Assembly (NCBI RefSeq): GCF_016907275.1
Contig: NZ_JAFBBP010000001.1
Coordinates: forward strand, 4,454,001-4,518,000
DNA: 64,000 nt
Reading direction: 5' to 3'
Source: Micromonospora luteifusca
GTDB taxonomy: Bacteria > Actinomycetota > Actinomycetes > Mycobacteriales > Micromonosporaceae
Part shown: positions 1-11,536 of the stretch, in pieces
Layout of the letters: each line of letters starts with the position of its first letter
Numbering within the stretch: position 1 is the stretch's first letter
Program-made: the position numbers and the translations under genes
The notes under the pieces: model-generated
Seen by the model: only the letters and a program-made list of their open reading frames with translations
Told to the model about the DNA's origin: nothing
The model's database searches: none

Positions 1-776
1 CACGCCCGGGCCGCGACCTGCGCCGGGCCCGGGACCTGATGGAACGCGACCTGGACCAACTCGCCGAGCAGGCCGAGGGGTACGCCGGGCCGATCAAGGT
101 GCAGGCCGCCGGCCCGCTCACGCTGGCCGCCTCCCTGGAGCTGCCGATCGGCGGCCGAATGTTGCGCGATCCCGGTGCGGTCCGCGACCTGACCGGCTCC
201 CTCGCGGAGGGGCTGCGCGCGCACGTGGCGGCGGTGGCCCGGCGGTTGCCCCGGGCGTCGGTGCTGCTGCAGCTGGACGAGCCGTCACTGCCGACCGTGC
301 TGGCCGGGCGGGTGCCGACCGAGAGTGGGTTGGGCGCGTACCGGGCGGTCGAGTCGGTGGACGCGGCCGCGCTGCTGCGCACGGTCGTCGAGGCGGTCGG
401 CGTGCCGACGGTGGTGCACTGCTGCGCCCCGGACGTGCCGCTGGAGCTGATCCGCTCGACCGGCGCCGTCGGGGTCGCTCTCGACCTGGACCTGATCACC
501 GAGCTGGACCCGCTGGGCGAGGCGATCGACGCCGGCCTCGGGCTGCTGGCCGGGGCCGCACCGACCAGACCGCCGTTGGCCGGCGGCGCGCCGACCTCCG
601 CGCAGGTCGCTGACCGGGTACGCCAGCTCTGGGACCGCCTCGGCTTTCCTCGTCGGCAGCTCGCCGAGCAGGTGGTGGTCACTCCGGCCTGCGGTCTCGC
701 CGGGGCCAGCGAGCAGTACGCGCGGGCGGTGCTCGCCGCGTGCCGGGACGCCGGCCGGCGGTTTGCCGAGGACTGA
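1..776 (+). CDS. MetE-like cobalamin-independent methionine synthase family protein, 5' partial
   Basis: The frame is open from the first bases of the window, so the true start lies outside; at least 257 residues are visible. The C-terminal part has the MetE-core zinc site: an H-x-C pair in VVHCCAPDV (about 410-430) and a late cysteine in VTPACGL (about 676-700). This fold moves a methyl group from a methyl-tetrahydrofolate-type donor to a thiol such as homocysteine. Actinobacteria often carry a short form with only this barrel half, annotated as methionine synthase (B12-independent). Whether this protein makes methionine or acts on another thiol cannot be read from the sequence. Confidence 0.8.
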   Translation, partial: RPGRDLRRARDLMERDLDQLAEQAEGYAGPIKVQAAGPLTLAASLELPIGGRMLRDPGAVRDLTGSLAEGLRAHVAAVARRLPRASVLLQLDEPSLPTVLAGRVPTESGLGAYRAVESVDAAALLRTVVEAVGVPTVVHCCAPDVPLELIRSTGAVGVALDLDLITELDPLGEAIDAGLGLLAGAAPTRPPLAGGAPTSAQVADRVRQLWDRLGFPRRQLAEQVVVTPACGLAGASEQYARAVLAACRDAGRRFAED

Positions 777-803
777 GGTTTCCTGTCGTACCCGGTGGGC
801 AAA

Positions 804-1178
804 ATGACCGTCATGATTGGACAGCTACGTTCAGTGGTGATCGATTGCCCGGATCCGCGGGCGTTGGCGGCGTTCTACTCCGAGCTGCTCGGTGTGCCTT
901 TCGCCGAGGGTGACTCCGACGACGACTGGGTGGTGCTGGGTGGCCCGCCCGGGCACCAGCCGCGTCTCGCCTTCCAGCAGGCGCTCAACCTGCAGCCGCC
1001 GGCCTGGCCGGACCCGGAACGCCCCCAGCAGTTCCACCTGGATGTGACGGTCGACGACATCGAGGCCGCCGAGAAGGCGGCGCTGGCGCTTGGTGCGCGG
1101 CGGCTGCCCGGTGAGGGCGAGGGTTTCCGGGTCTACGCGGATCCGGCCGGCCACCCGTTCTGCCTCTGCTGGGACTGA
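804..1178 (+). CDS. VOC (glyoxalase-like) family protein
   Basis: A 124-residue protein with one vicinal-oxygen-chelate fold. It opens with the typical beta strand followed by CPDPRALAAFYSELLG. The second half has a FHLDVTVDDI strand and ends in a metal-site-like segment, YADPAGHPFCLCWD. Such single-domain proteins usually dimerise and include metalloenzymes, resistance proteins and proteins of unknown role; no substrate can be inferred. GTG at 795 and ATG at 813 are in-frame alternative starts; the ribosome site for any of them is weak (GGTGGG near 794). Confidence 0.8.
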   Translation: MTVMIGQLRSVVIDCPDPRALAAFYSELLGVPFAEGDSDDDWVVLGGPPGHQPRLAFQQALNLQPPAWPDPERPQQFHLDVTVDDIEAAEKAALALGARRLPGEGEGFRVYADPAGHPFCLCWD

Positions 1179-1208
1179 GCCTGGCGTGAGTCGCGGCGGC
1201 CGGGCATC

Positions 1209-2219
1209 ATGGCCGCCGTGATCCCCAACTCCGCGCTGCGCGCCTCCGGGTCGCTCTTCGGCCTCGCCTACGGCGATGCTCTGGGCAAGCCGACCGAGTT
1301 CCTCACCGTCGCCGAGATCGAGCGCCGGTACGGCCCGACCGGCCCGCGTGAGCTGTCCGGGGAGCCGGCGTTGGTCACCGACGACACGCAGATGGCGCTG
1401 GCGGTGGCCTGGGCGCTGCACGAGGCGCCCTCGCTCACTCCGGAGGTGGTGGAGCCGCTGTTGCGGAGGCGTTTCCTGGCCTGGGCGGTCAGCCCGGACA
1501 ACAACCGTGCGCCGGGGATGACCTGCCTGCGCGCCTGCGCGGAGTTGGGCCGGGGTCTGCGTTGGCAGGAGGCGACCGTGGCCGGGTCGAAGGGGTGCGG
1601 GGCCAACATGCGGGTCACTCCGGTCGGCCTGCTCGACGTCGACCTGGACACGCTGGCCGGGTTGGCCCAGTTGCAGGCCGGGTTGACCCATGGGCACCCG
1701 ACCGGGCTGGCCGCCAGCGAGCTCACCGCGTACGCGGTCTTCGCGCTGCGCGCGGGTGCCACCCTGGCTGAGCTTCCCGCGGTTCTCATCGAGCGGGCGA
1801 GGTCTCAGCGCCTGGTCTACCGGGAGCAGTGGCTGGGTGATCTCTGGCAGCGCCCGGGGGTCGGCACGCCGGAGGAGTTCATCGCCCGGGGTTGGGACGA
1901 GTGCCTGGCGGTGCTCGGCCGACTGACGAATGCGCTGGCGCGGCCGGACGACGGCGGCGACCCGTGCCGGGCCACCGGGGAGGGTTGGGTGGCGGAGGAG
2001 GCGCTGGCCACCGCGCTGCTCTGCGCCGTACGGCACGCCGACGACCCGGTCGCGGCACTGGCCCGGGGCGCGACGACCGCCGGCGACTCCGACTCGATCG
2101 CCGCCCTGGCCGGCGCGTTCGTCGGCGCGGCCGCCGGGATGGCCGCCTGGCCGGCCGGGTGGGCCGACCGCATCGAGTACGCGGACCAGTTGGCCACGCT
2201 CGGCGCTGCCTGGGATTGA
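1209..2219 (+). CDS. ADP-ribosylglycohydrolase family protein
   Basis: A 336-residue protein with the DraG/ARH fold. Near the N terminus is GLAYGDALGKPTEF, then TDDTQMALAVAW with the metal-binding DDT, and near the C terminus GDSDSIAALAGAFVGA, which supplies the second set of metal-binding Asp residues. Family members use two Mg or Mn ions to remove ADP-ribose from proteins or small molecules. All visible metal motifs are intact, so it should be an active hydrolase; the target is unknown. It lies 30 bases after the VOC gene and is probably co-transcribed with it. Confidence 0.87.
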   Translation: MAAVIPNSALRASGSLFGLAYGDALGKPTEFLTVAEIERRYGPTGPRELSGEPALVTDDTQMALAVAWALHEAPSLTPEVVEPLLRRRFLAWAVSPDNNRAPGMTCLRACAELGRGLRWQEATVAGSKGCGANMRVTPVGLLDVDLDTLAGLAQLQAGLTHGHPTGLAASELTAYAVFALRAGATLAELPAVLIERARSQRLVYREQWLGDLWQRPGVGTPEEFIARGWDECLAVLGRLTNALARPDDGGDPCRATGEGWVAEEALATALLCAVRHADDPVAALARGATTAGDSDSIAALAGAFVGAAAGMAAWPAGWADRIEYADQLATLGAAWD

Positions 2220-2262
2220 CGCTTTCGCCCGACCCGACCCGATCGGGCAGCCGCGAGCGCGG

Positions 2263-5095
<2,833 letters not shown>

Positions 5096-5252
5096 TCTCG
5101 TAAGCGACTCGATGCGCCGACTGACCGCGTATACCAACTTAATTACGACTACGACCGATTCGTGACTGTCATACCGGGAAACCGGGGGCTGAGGGCGTTT
5201 CATTGGGTCACGGCGTGCACATCGGCACGCCGACGATCGGTCGGGAGGTGTC

Positions 5253-7922
5253 GTGGAGGTCGCCGACCCACGCAACTCGCTCCCCCCGGGACGGGTGGCA
5301 CCGTTCGCCGCCTTCGTCGTCGGCATCCTGGTGGTCGCCGCGCTGACCGCCGCTGGTCCACTCGCGGCGCTTCCCGGTGACGTGTCCCGGCTGCCAGTGG
5401 CGTTCTGGACGATGGCTGTGCTCGCCGTGGTCTGTGACGCCCGCCCGTTCGTCCCGCCGGGCCGTCGGCAGACCTCCGCAGTGTTCCCGTCCACCTGCTT
5501 CACCTTCGCGATCCTGCTGGGCTGGGGGCTCGGTCCAGCGGTGGTGGTGCAGGCGGTGGGTGTGGTCGTCTCGGGCTGGCGGATGCGGCACGCGGCGTGG
5601 CGGACGGCGTTCAACGTCGGGCAGTACGCGTGTGCCCTCGCCGCCGCGTACGGGGTCATCCAGCTCGGGCCGGGCACCATCTTCTCCGGTGGCCGGTTGC
5701 ACTGGACCGACGTGGCCGCCGTCGGCGGTGCCACGCTCGCCTGGTTCGTCGTCAACTACGGGCTGGTCAGCTGGGCGGTGCGGCTGCGCTTCGGAGACCG
5801 TTGGTGGCCCACCCTCCGTCAGGGGCTCGGCTTCGAGTTGCTCTCCACCGGCTCGCTGCTCCTGCTCGCCCCGGTGCTGGTCGCCGCCGCGCGGGTCAGC
5901 GCGGCGCTGATCCCGCTGGTGCTGGTGCCGCTCTTCGCCGTCTACCGGATGGCCCGGCTGACCGTCGAGCAGCAGCACCTCGCCGCCGCCGACCCGCTGA
6001 CCGGGCTGCCCAACCGCAAGGCCCTGCTGGCCGAGGTGGCGGAGCAGGTGCACCTGCACGCCGAGCGGACGGCTCGCGGTGAGCCCGACGGGCAGTTGGC
6101 GTTGCTGCTGATCGACCTGGACCGTTTCAAGAACGTCAACGATGCCCTCGGGCACGCCGTGGGCGACCGGCTGCTGGTCGAGGTCAGTGCGCGGCTCACC
6201 GACGTGCACCCCCGGCCACAGATGATCGCCCGGCTCGGCGGCGACGAGTTCGCCATCGTGATGACCGGCCTGACCGACGTCGGTCAGGCACGTGAACTGG
6301 CCGACCGGGTGGTCCAGGCGCTGGCTGAGCCGGTGCCGCTCGACGGGCTGCCGCTGGACGTGGGCGGGTCGATCGGGATCGCCCTCTTCCCCGAGCACGG
6401 CGAGGACTTCGCCACCCTGATGCGCCACGCCGACGTGGCGATGTACGACGCCAAGCACCGCAACGACACGGTGGCCGTCTACGCCCCCGAATCCGACCAC
6501 AACTCCGCGGAGCGTCTCGGCCTCCTCGCCGACCTGCGCCGGGTGCTCGAGTCCAGCCCGTCGACCGACGGGTCGTTCGACGCTGAGTCGGCGGGTCGAG
6601 CCGACGGGTCGTTCGATGCTGAGCCCGCGGGACAGGGGCACGTCGAGGGTGCGGCCGAGCAGGCCGACGGGATCGGCCGGGCCGGCGTGCCGGACGAGCG
6701 GCTGGTCGACGTACCCCTCGCCGTGTCGGCGGAGGTGCGCGGCGGTGACGGGGCGGCGCTGCCCACCGGGGCCCCGCCACCCGCGGACCCGGCGCCGGCG
6801 ATCGCCGCGCCGCCGACGACCGCCGGCCGGTGGTGGGGACGCCGCCGGCGCGGCGACGCGGAGCTGGCGCACGCCGACGAGCTGATCAACCGGATCGCCA
6901 CCGGGGCCGACCCGATCCGGGGCCGCGGCACCCGTGCCACCGTCACCGGCACCCGCCCGGGCCCGGCCCGGGATCGACGCGCCGGCCTCGGCAACGGCCG
7001 GCGGTCGCCGAACGCGGGCGCCGTCGCCGCGCTGGGCGTCGGCAGCCGCGGAGCGCGGCCCGACGGCAGGTCGGGCCTGTCGCCGCAACCGCTCGAATCG
7101 ACCGGGTGGGCGCACGCGGCCGGCGAGCTGGCTGACGACCCCGGTGAGATCACCATGTACTACCAGCCGCAGATCGCCATCGCGACCGGCGAGGTGGTCG
7201 GCGTCGAGGCCCTGCTGCGCTGGCGGCACCCGCGGCGGGGCATGGTCGACCCGGAGGAACTCATCCGGGTCGCCGAGCAGAGCGCGGTGATGCGGCTGCT
7301 CACCCGGCGGGTCGTCGACGACGTGGTGGAGCAGATCGCCAAGTGGTCGGCGGCCGGCATCAACCTGCGCGCGGCGTTGAACGTGAGCGTTCGCGACCTG
7401 CACACCGGCGAGATCGCCGACCAGATCGCCGACCGGCTGGCCCGCTACGGGGTGCCGGCCGAGCGGCTGCAGGTGGAGATCACCGAAGGTGCCCTGATGG
7501 CCGACCCGCGCCGGGTGCTGGCCACCATCTCCCGGCTGCACCGGATCGGGGTGGCCATCGCGCTGGACGACTTCGGCACCGGGTACTCCTCGTTGCAACA
7601 CCTGCGCCGGTTGCCGCTGTCCGAGGTGAAGGTGGACCGGTCGTTCGTGCTCGGCATGGCCGAGGACACCGACGACGCGGCGATCGTCCGGTCGATGATC
7701 GACCTGGCCGGCGCTCTGGGGCTGCGGGTGGTGGCCGAGGGCGTGGAGGACGAGCGGACCTGGCGGATGCTGCACGCGGCCGGGTGCGACGCTGCTCAGG
7801 GCTGGTTCTACGCCCGTCCCATGCCCGCCGAGGAGTTGGTCACCTGGCTGGCCCGTTACCGGCCGGTCCGGCCGAGCGGCGGGCACCCGGAGCCGGATGC
7901 CGGTCGCCGCTCCACCCGCTGA
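5253..7922 (+). CDS. membrane GGDEF-EAL cyclic di-GMP protein
   Basis: An 889-residue protein. The first 230 residues hold about six hydrophobic helices (a MASE-like sensor region). A diguanylate cyclase domain starts at ADPLTGLPNRKALL with an intact GGDEF at 329-333. There is no RxxD inhibitory site upstream of GGDEF (PRPQ occupies that place). A long low-complexity linker (about 430-620), including a 12-residue tandem repeat, precedes the EAL phosphodiesterase domain. EAL is at 652-654 and loop 6 DDFGTGYSS is intact. Both c-di-GMP synthesis and breakdown look chemically possible. GTG 5253 has GGGAGGT five bases upstream. Confidence 0.93.
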   Translation: MEVADPRNSLPPGRVAPFAAFVVGILVVAALTAAGPLAALPGDVSRLPVAFWTMAVLAVVCDARPFVPPGRRQTSAVFPSTCFTFAILLGWGLGPAVVVQAVGVVVSGWRMRHAAWRTAFNVGQYACALAAAYGVIQLGPGTIFSGGRLHWTDVAAVGGATLAWFVVNYGLVSWAVRLRFGDRWWPTLRQGLGFELLSTGSLLLLAPVLVAAARVSAALIPLVLVPLFAVYRMARLTVEQQHLAAADPLTGLPNRKALLAEVAEQVHLHAERTARGEPDGQLALLLIDLDRFKNVNDALGHAVGDRLLVEVSARLTDVHPRPQMIARLGGDEFAIVMTGLTDVGQARELADRVVQALAEPVPLDGLPLDVGGSIGIALFPEHGEDFATLMRHADVAMYDAKHRNDTVAVYAPESDHNSAERLGLLADLRRVLESSPSTDGSFDAESAGRADGSFDAEPAGQGHVEGAAEQADGIGRAGVPDERLVDVPLAVSAEVRGGDGAALPTGAPPPADPAPAIAAPPTTAGRWWGRRRRGDAELAHADELINRIATGADPIRGRGTRATVTGTRPGPARDRRAGLGNGRRSPNAGAVAALGVGSRGARPDGRSGLSPQPLESTGWAHAAGELADDPGEITMYYQPQIAIATGEVVGVEALLRWRHPRRGMVDPEELIRVAEQSAVMRLLTRRVVDDVVEQIAKWSAAGINLRAALNVSVRDLHTGEIADQIADRLARYGVPAERLQVEITEGALMADPRRVLATISRLHRIGVAIALDDFGTGYSSLQHLRRLPLSEVKVDRSFVLGMAEDTDDAAIVRSMIDLAGALGLRVVAEGVEDERTWRMLHAAGCDAAQGWFYARPMPAEELVTWLARYRPVRPSGGHPEPDAGRRSTR
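6565..6636 (+). repeat. 36-bp tandem repeat (two copies) inside the GGDEF-EAL linker
   Basis: Two adjacent 36-base units (6565-6600 and 6601-6636) encode DGSFDAESAGRA and DGSFDAEPAGQG. They sit in the unstructured linker between the GGDEF and EAL domains and keep the reading frame. Confidence 0.8.
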
Positions 7923-7974
7923 CCGACCGCCGACACGGCATCAGCACCCGCGGAGGGGGAGTCGGGGACGCGGC

Positions 7975-8004
7975 ACCGGAGCGGAACAATAGACTCGCTC
8001 CGGT
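7975..8004 (+). promoter_or_regulatory. inverted repeat with -10-like box ahead of gatC
   Basis: ACCGGAGCG (7975-7983) is repeated perfectly inverted at 7996-8004. The 12-base centre holds TAGACT (7989-7994), a good actinobacterial -10 hexamer. No convincing -35 is visible. A transcript starting near 8001 would reach gatC (8079). The repeat could be an operator or a 5' hairpin. Confidence 0.4.
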
Positions 8005-8078
8005 CACCGCGCGTCACGTCCCACCCGCCGCGCGACCGGCACACCGCCCGACCAGCAGGACATCAGAAGGGGGCACGG

Positions 8079-8384
8079 ATGGCCGCCATCTCCCGCGAGG
8101 AGGTCGCGCACCTGGCGCGCCTGTCGCGGCTCGCCGTCACGGAGGAGGAGCTGGACATGTTCGCCGGCCAGCTCGACGTGATTCTCCAGGCGGTCGCCCA
8201 GGTTGGCGAGGTCGCCGCCGCGGACATTCCGCCGACCTCGCACTCGGTGCCGCTGACCAACATCCTGCGCGAGGACGTGGTCACGCCGTGTCTGACGCCG
8301 CAGGAGGCGCTGTCAGGCGCGCCCGACGTCGAGGACCAGCGGTTCCGCGTACCGCGGATCCTGAGCGAGGATGTGGCCTCATGA
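8079..8384 (+). CDS. gatC: Asp-tRNA(Asn)/Glu-tRNA(Gln) amidotransferase subunit C
   Basis: A 101-residue protein of the usual GatC length, opening with the family pattern [21 protein letters not shown]. GatC is the small belt-like subunit that holds GatA and GatB together. The complex amidates mischarged Glu-tRNA(Gln), and in many bacteria Asp-tRNA(Asn). AGAAGGGGG upstream of ATG 8079 is the ribosome site. It is the first gene of the gatC-gatA-gatB operon. Confidence 0.95.
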   Translation: MAAISREEVAHLARLSRLAVTEEELDMFAGQLDVILQAVAQVGEVAAADIPPTSHSVPLTNILREDVVTPCLTPQEALSGAPDVEDQRFRVPRILSEDVAS

Positions 8385-8463
8385 GCGAGCGCCAGCGAGC
8401 GAATCAGCAGTGCAGCGCCGTGGTGCCTCATGGCGTCGCGGAGCGAAGCGGAGTGACGGCATG
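8381..8463 (+). repeat. short GC-rich intergenic element between gatC and gatA
   Basis: The 76 bases between the two gat genes contain GAGCGAGCGCCAGCGAGCG on the left and CGGAGCGAAGCGGAGTG on the right. I recall very similar AGCGAGCG/GGAGCGAAGCGGAG strings being dispersed in Micromonosporaceae genomes, where they are often mistranslated as N-terminal extensions. Here the element exactly fills the intergenic space, supplies the GGAG in front of gatA, and is in frame with gatA. Only one copy is seen in this window. Confidence 0.5.
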
Positions 8464-9936
8464 AGCGATCTGACCAGAATGAGCGCGACGGAGATCGCGG
8501 CCCTGGTCGCTGGCGGCGAGACTTCCGCCGTCGAGGTGACCCAGGCACACCTGGACCGGATCACCGCGGTCGACGACCGGGTGCACGCCTTCCTGCACGT
8601 GGACACCGAGGGCGCGCTCGCCGCGGCCCGCGCCGTGGACGAGCGCCGCGCCGCCGGCGAGGAGCTCGGCCCGCTGGCCGGCGTGCCGGTCGCGGTCAAG
8701 GACGTGCTCGCCACCCGGGGCGTGCCGACCACCGTGGGGTCGAAGATCCTGGAGGGTTGGCGCCCGCCCTACGACGCGACGATCGTGCAGCGTCTGCGCG
8801 ACGCCGGCACGGTGATGCTCGGCAAGACCAACATGGACGAGTTCGCGATGGGCTCCTCCACCGAATACTCGGCGTACGGACCCACGCACAACCCGTGGGA
8901 CCTGAGCCGGATCCCGGGTGGCTCGGGTGGTGGCAGCGCCGCAGCGCTGGCCGCGTACGAGGCGCCGCTGGCGATCGGCTCGGACACCGGCGGTTCGATC
9001 CGCCAGCCCGGCGCGGTCACCGGCACCGTCGGTGCGAAGCCCACCTACGGCGGCACCTCCCGCTACGGGCTGGTCGCCTTCTCCTCGTCGCTGGACACCC
9101 CCGGCCCGTGTGCCCGTAACGTGCTCGACGCGGCCCTGCTGCACCAGGTGATCGGCGGGCACGACCCGCGTGACTCCACCTCGATCCCGCAGCCGATGCC
9201 GGACGTGGTGGCGGCGGCGAAGCTCGGCGCGACCGGCGACCTGACCGGTGTGCGGCTCGGCATCGTCAGCGAGTTCGTCGGCGAGGGCGCCGAGCCGGGC
9301 GTGATGGCGGCGTTCCGCGAGTCGGTGGAGGCGCTGACCAAGATGGGCGCCGAGGTCGTCGAGGTGTCCTGCCCGACGTTCGCGTACGCGCTGCCGGCCT
9401 ACTACCTGATCGCCCCGAGCGAGTGCTCCTCCAACCTGGCCCGGTTCGACGGCGTCCGGTTCGGCCTGCGGGTCGGCGACGACGGCAACCGGTCGCTGGA
9501 GGAGGTCATGTCGCTGACCCGGGAGGCCGGCTTCGGCCCGGAGGTCAAGCGTCGCATCATGCTCGGCACGTACGCGCTGTCGTCGGGTTACTACGACGCG
9601 TACTACGGGCAGGCGCAGAAGGTCCGGACCCTGATCACCCGGGACTTCACCGCCGCGTTCGAGCGGGTCGACGCGTTGATCTCGCCGACCACCCCGTCGG
9701 TGGCGTTCCCGATGGGCGCGCGGACCGCCGACCCGTACCAGATGTACCTGGCTGACCTGTTCACCATCCCGACCAACCTGTACGGCGGGCCGGGCATCTC
9801 GGTGCCCTGCGGCCTCTCCGAGGGGCTGCCCGTCGGCCTGCAGGTGATGGCCCCGACGATGGCCGACGATCGGATGTACCGGGTCGCCGCCGCGCTGGAG
9901 TCCGCGGTCGGCACGTTCACCCCACCGGCGCTGTGA
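8461..9936 (+). CDS. gatA: Asp-tRNA(Asn)/Glu-tRNA(Gln) amidotransferase subunit A
   Basis: A 491-residue amidase that releases ammonia from glutamine for the GatCAB complex. The Ser-cisSer-Lys triad is complete: Lys80 (VAVKDVL), Ser155 (GGSGGGS) and nucleophile Ser179 ([11 protein letters not shown]). The family signature spans residues 153-182. I placed the start at ATG 8461, after the dispersed element, because this gives the normal family length. The element's GGAG lies about nine bases upstream. An in-frame ATG at 8479 is possible. Confidence 0.96.
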   Translation: MSDLTRMSATEIAALVAGGETSAVEVTQAHLDRITAVDDRVHAFLHVDTEGALAAARAVDERRAAGEELGPLAGVPVAVKDVLATRGVPTTVGSKILEGWRPPYDATIVQRLRDAGTVMLGKTNMDEFAMGSSTEYSAYGPTHNPWDLSRIPGGSGGGSAAALAAYEAPLAIGSDTGGSIRQPGAVTGTVGAKPTYGGTSRYGLVAFSSSLDTPGPCARNVLDAALLHQVIGGHDPRDSTSIPQPMPDVVAAAKLGATGDLTGVRLGIVSEFVGEGAEPGVMAAFRESVEALTKMGAEVVEVSCPTFAYALPAYYLIAPSECSSNLARFDGVRFGLRVGDDGNRSLEEVMSLTREAGFGPEVKRRIMLGTYALSSGYYDAYYGQAQKVRTLITRDFTAAFERVDALISPTTPSVAFPMGARTADPYQMYLADLFTIPTNLYGGPGISVPCGLSEGLPVGLQVMAPTMADDRMYRVAAALESAVGTFTPPAL

Positions 9937-9949
9937 GGCAGGAGCCCTG

Positions 9950-11449
9950 ATGACGACGACACTGCCCGCGTACGACGAGGTCGTTGCACGCTACGAACCG
10001 GTGATCGGCCTGGAGACCCACGTCGAGCTGGGCACGAACACCAAGATGTTCTGTGGTTGCCCGACCGACTTCGGTGGCGAGCCGAACACCCGGGTCTGCC
10101 CGGTGTGCCTGGGCCTGCCCGGCTCCCTGCCGGTGGCCAACAAGGCGGCCATCGAGGCGATCATCCGGATCGGCCTGGCGCTGAACTGCTCGATCGCCGA
10201 GTGGTGCCGGTTCGCCCGGAAGAACTACTTCTACCCGGACATGCCGAAGAACTTCCAGATCAGCCAGTACGACGAGCCGATCTGCGTCGACGGCTACCTG
10301 GACGTCGAGGTGGGCGGCGAGACGGTGCGGATCGAGATCGAGCGGGTGCACCTCGAGGAGGACACCGGCAAGACGCTGCACGTCGGTGGTGCCACCGGCC
10401 GCATCCACGGTGCAACCGAGTCGCTTGTCGACTACAACCGGGCCGGCATCCCGCTTGTCGAGATCGTCACCAAGCCCATCCCGGGCACCGGCGCGCTCGC
10501 ACCCGACGTGGCCAAGGCGTACGTCACCGAGCTGCGCGACGTGATCCGCACCCTCGGCGTCTCCGACGTGCGGATGGAGGAGGGTTCGCTGCGTTGTGAC
10601 GTGAACACCTCGCTCAACCTGCCGGGGCAGGAGTGGGGCACCCGCACGGAGACGAAGAACGTCAACTCGCTGCGGTCGGTGGAGCGGGCGGTCCGCTCGG
10701 AGATGCTGCGGCAGGCGTCGGTGCTCGACGCGGGCGGCCGGATCACGCAGGAGACCCGGCACTTCCACGAGGACACCGGCGACACCACCCCGGGTCGCTC
10801 GAAGGAGACGGCCACCGACTACCGGTACTTCCCGGAGCCGGATCTGGTGCCGATCGCCCCGGACCCGGCCTGGGTCGCCGAGCTGAAGGCCGCCCTGCCG
10901 GAGCTGCCCCGGGTGCACCGGCGTCGGCTGCAGCAGCAGTGGGGCCTGTCCGACCTGGACATGCAGTCGGTGTTGAACGCCGGCGCGGTCGAGCTGATCG
11001 AGGCCACCGTGGCGGCCGGAACCACCCCGGCAGCGGCCCGCAAGTGGTGGTTGGGTGAGCTGTCCCGCCGGGCCAACGAGAGCGGCGTGGAGCTGGCCGA
11101 GATCGGTGCCACCCCCGCCCAGGTCGCCGAGCTGCAGGGGCTGGTCGACGCCGGCAAGCTCAACGACAAGATGGCCCGTACGGTGCTGGAGGGCGTGGTC
11201 GACGGTGAGGGCTCGCCCACCGAGATCATGACCAGCCGGGGCCTGGAGGTCGTCTCGGACACCGGCGCGCTCACCGCGGCTGTGGACGAGGCGATCGCCG
11301 CGAACCCCGGCATCGCCGACAAGATCCGCAGCGGCAAGGTCGCGGCGGTCGGCGCGCTGGTCGGCGCGGTCATGAAGACGACCCGGGGTCAGGCCGACGC
11401 GAAGACCCTGCGTGAGTTGATCCTGGAGCGTCTCGGCGTCCAGGGCTGA
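9950..11449 (+). CDS. gatB: Asp-tRNA(Asn)/Glu-tRNA(Gln) amidotransferase subunit B
   Basis: A 499-residue subunit that binds the mischarged tRNA, activates the carboxylate with ATP and accepts ammonia from GatA. The N-terminal signature [15 protein letters not shown] and the cradle-domain segment [19 protein letters not shown] are typical. The C-terminal YqeY-like helical domain ends at [10 protein letters not shown]. It follows gatA by 13 bases with AGGAG before the ATG, so the operon is tightly coupled. Confidence 0.97.
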   Translation: MTTTLPAYDEVVARYEPVIGLETHVELGTNTKMFCGCPTDFGGEPNTRVCPVCLGLPGSLPVANKAAIEAIIRIGLALNCSIAEWCRFARKNYFYPDMPKNFQISQYDEPICVDGYLDVEVGGETVRIEIERVHLEEDTGKTLHVGGATGRIHGATESLVDYNRAGIPLVEIVTKPIPGTGALAPDVAKAYVTELRDVIRTLGVSDVRMEEGSLRCDVNTSLNLPGQEWGTRTETKNVNSLRSVERAVRSEMLRQASVLDAGGRITQETRHFHEDTGDTTPGRSKETATDYRYFPEPDLVPIAPDPAWVAELKAALPELPRVHRRRLQQQWGLSDLDMQSVLNAGAVELIEATVAAGTTPAAARKWWLGELSRRANESGVELAEIGATPAQVAELQGLVDAGKLNDKMARTVLEGVVDGEGSPTEIMTSRGLEVVSDTGALTAAVDEAIAANPGIADKIRSGKVAAVGALVGAVMKTTRGQADAKTLRELILERLGVQG

Positions 11450-11466
11450 CCGGCACACGCCACCCC

Positions 11467-11481
11467 GCCGCCTCGGGCGGC
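11467..11481 (+). terminator. short GC hairpin after gatB
   Basis: GCCGCC (11467-11472) pairs with GGCGGC (11476-11481) around a three-base loop, 18 bases after the gatB stop. There is no T tract, as is common in actinobacteria. Confidence 0.4.
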
Positions 11482-11536
11482 GCGACCCGCACCCCTCGCG
11501 AGGGCGTCAACGGCGACGCCCGGATGGAGCCCCACC

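Noticed and set aside
8385..8460. Extended N terminus of GatA through the intergenic element
   Set aside because: The frame is open, but the translation is Arg/Ser-rich repeat sequence and GatA proteins begin at the position encoded at 8461.
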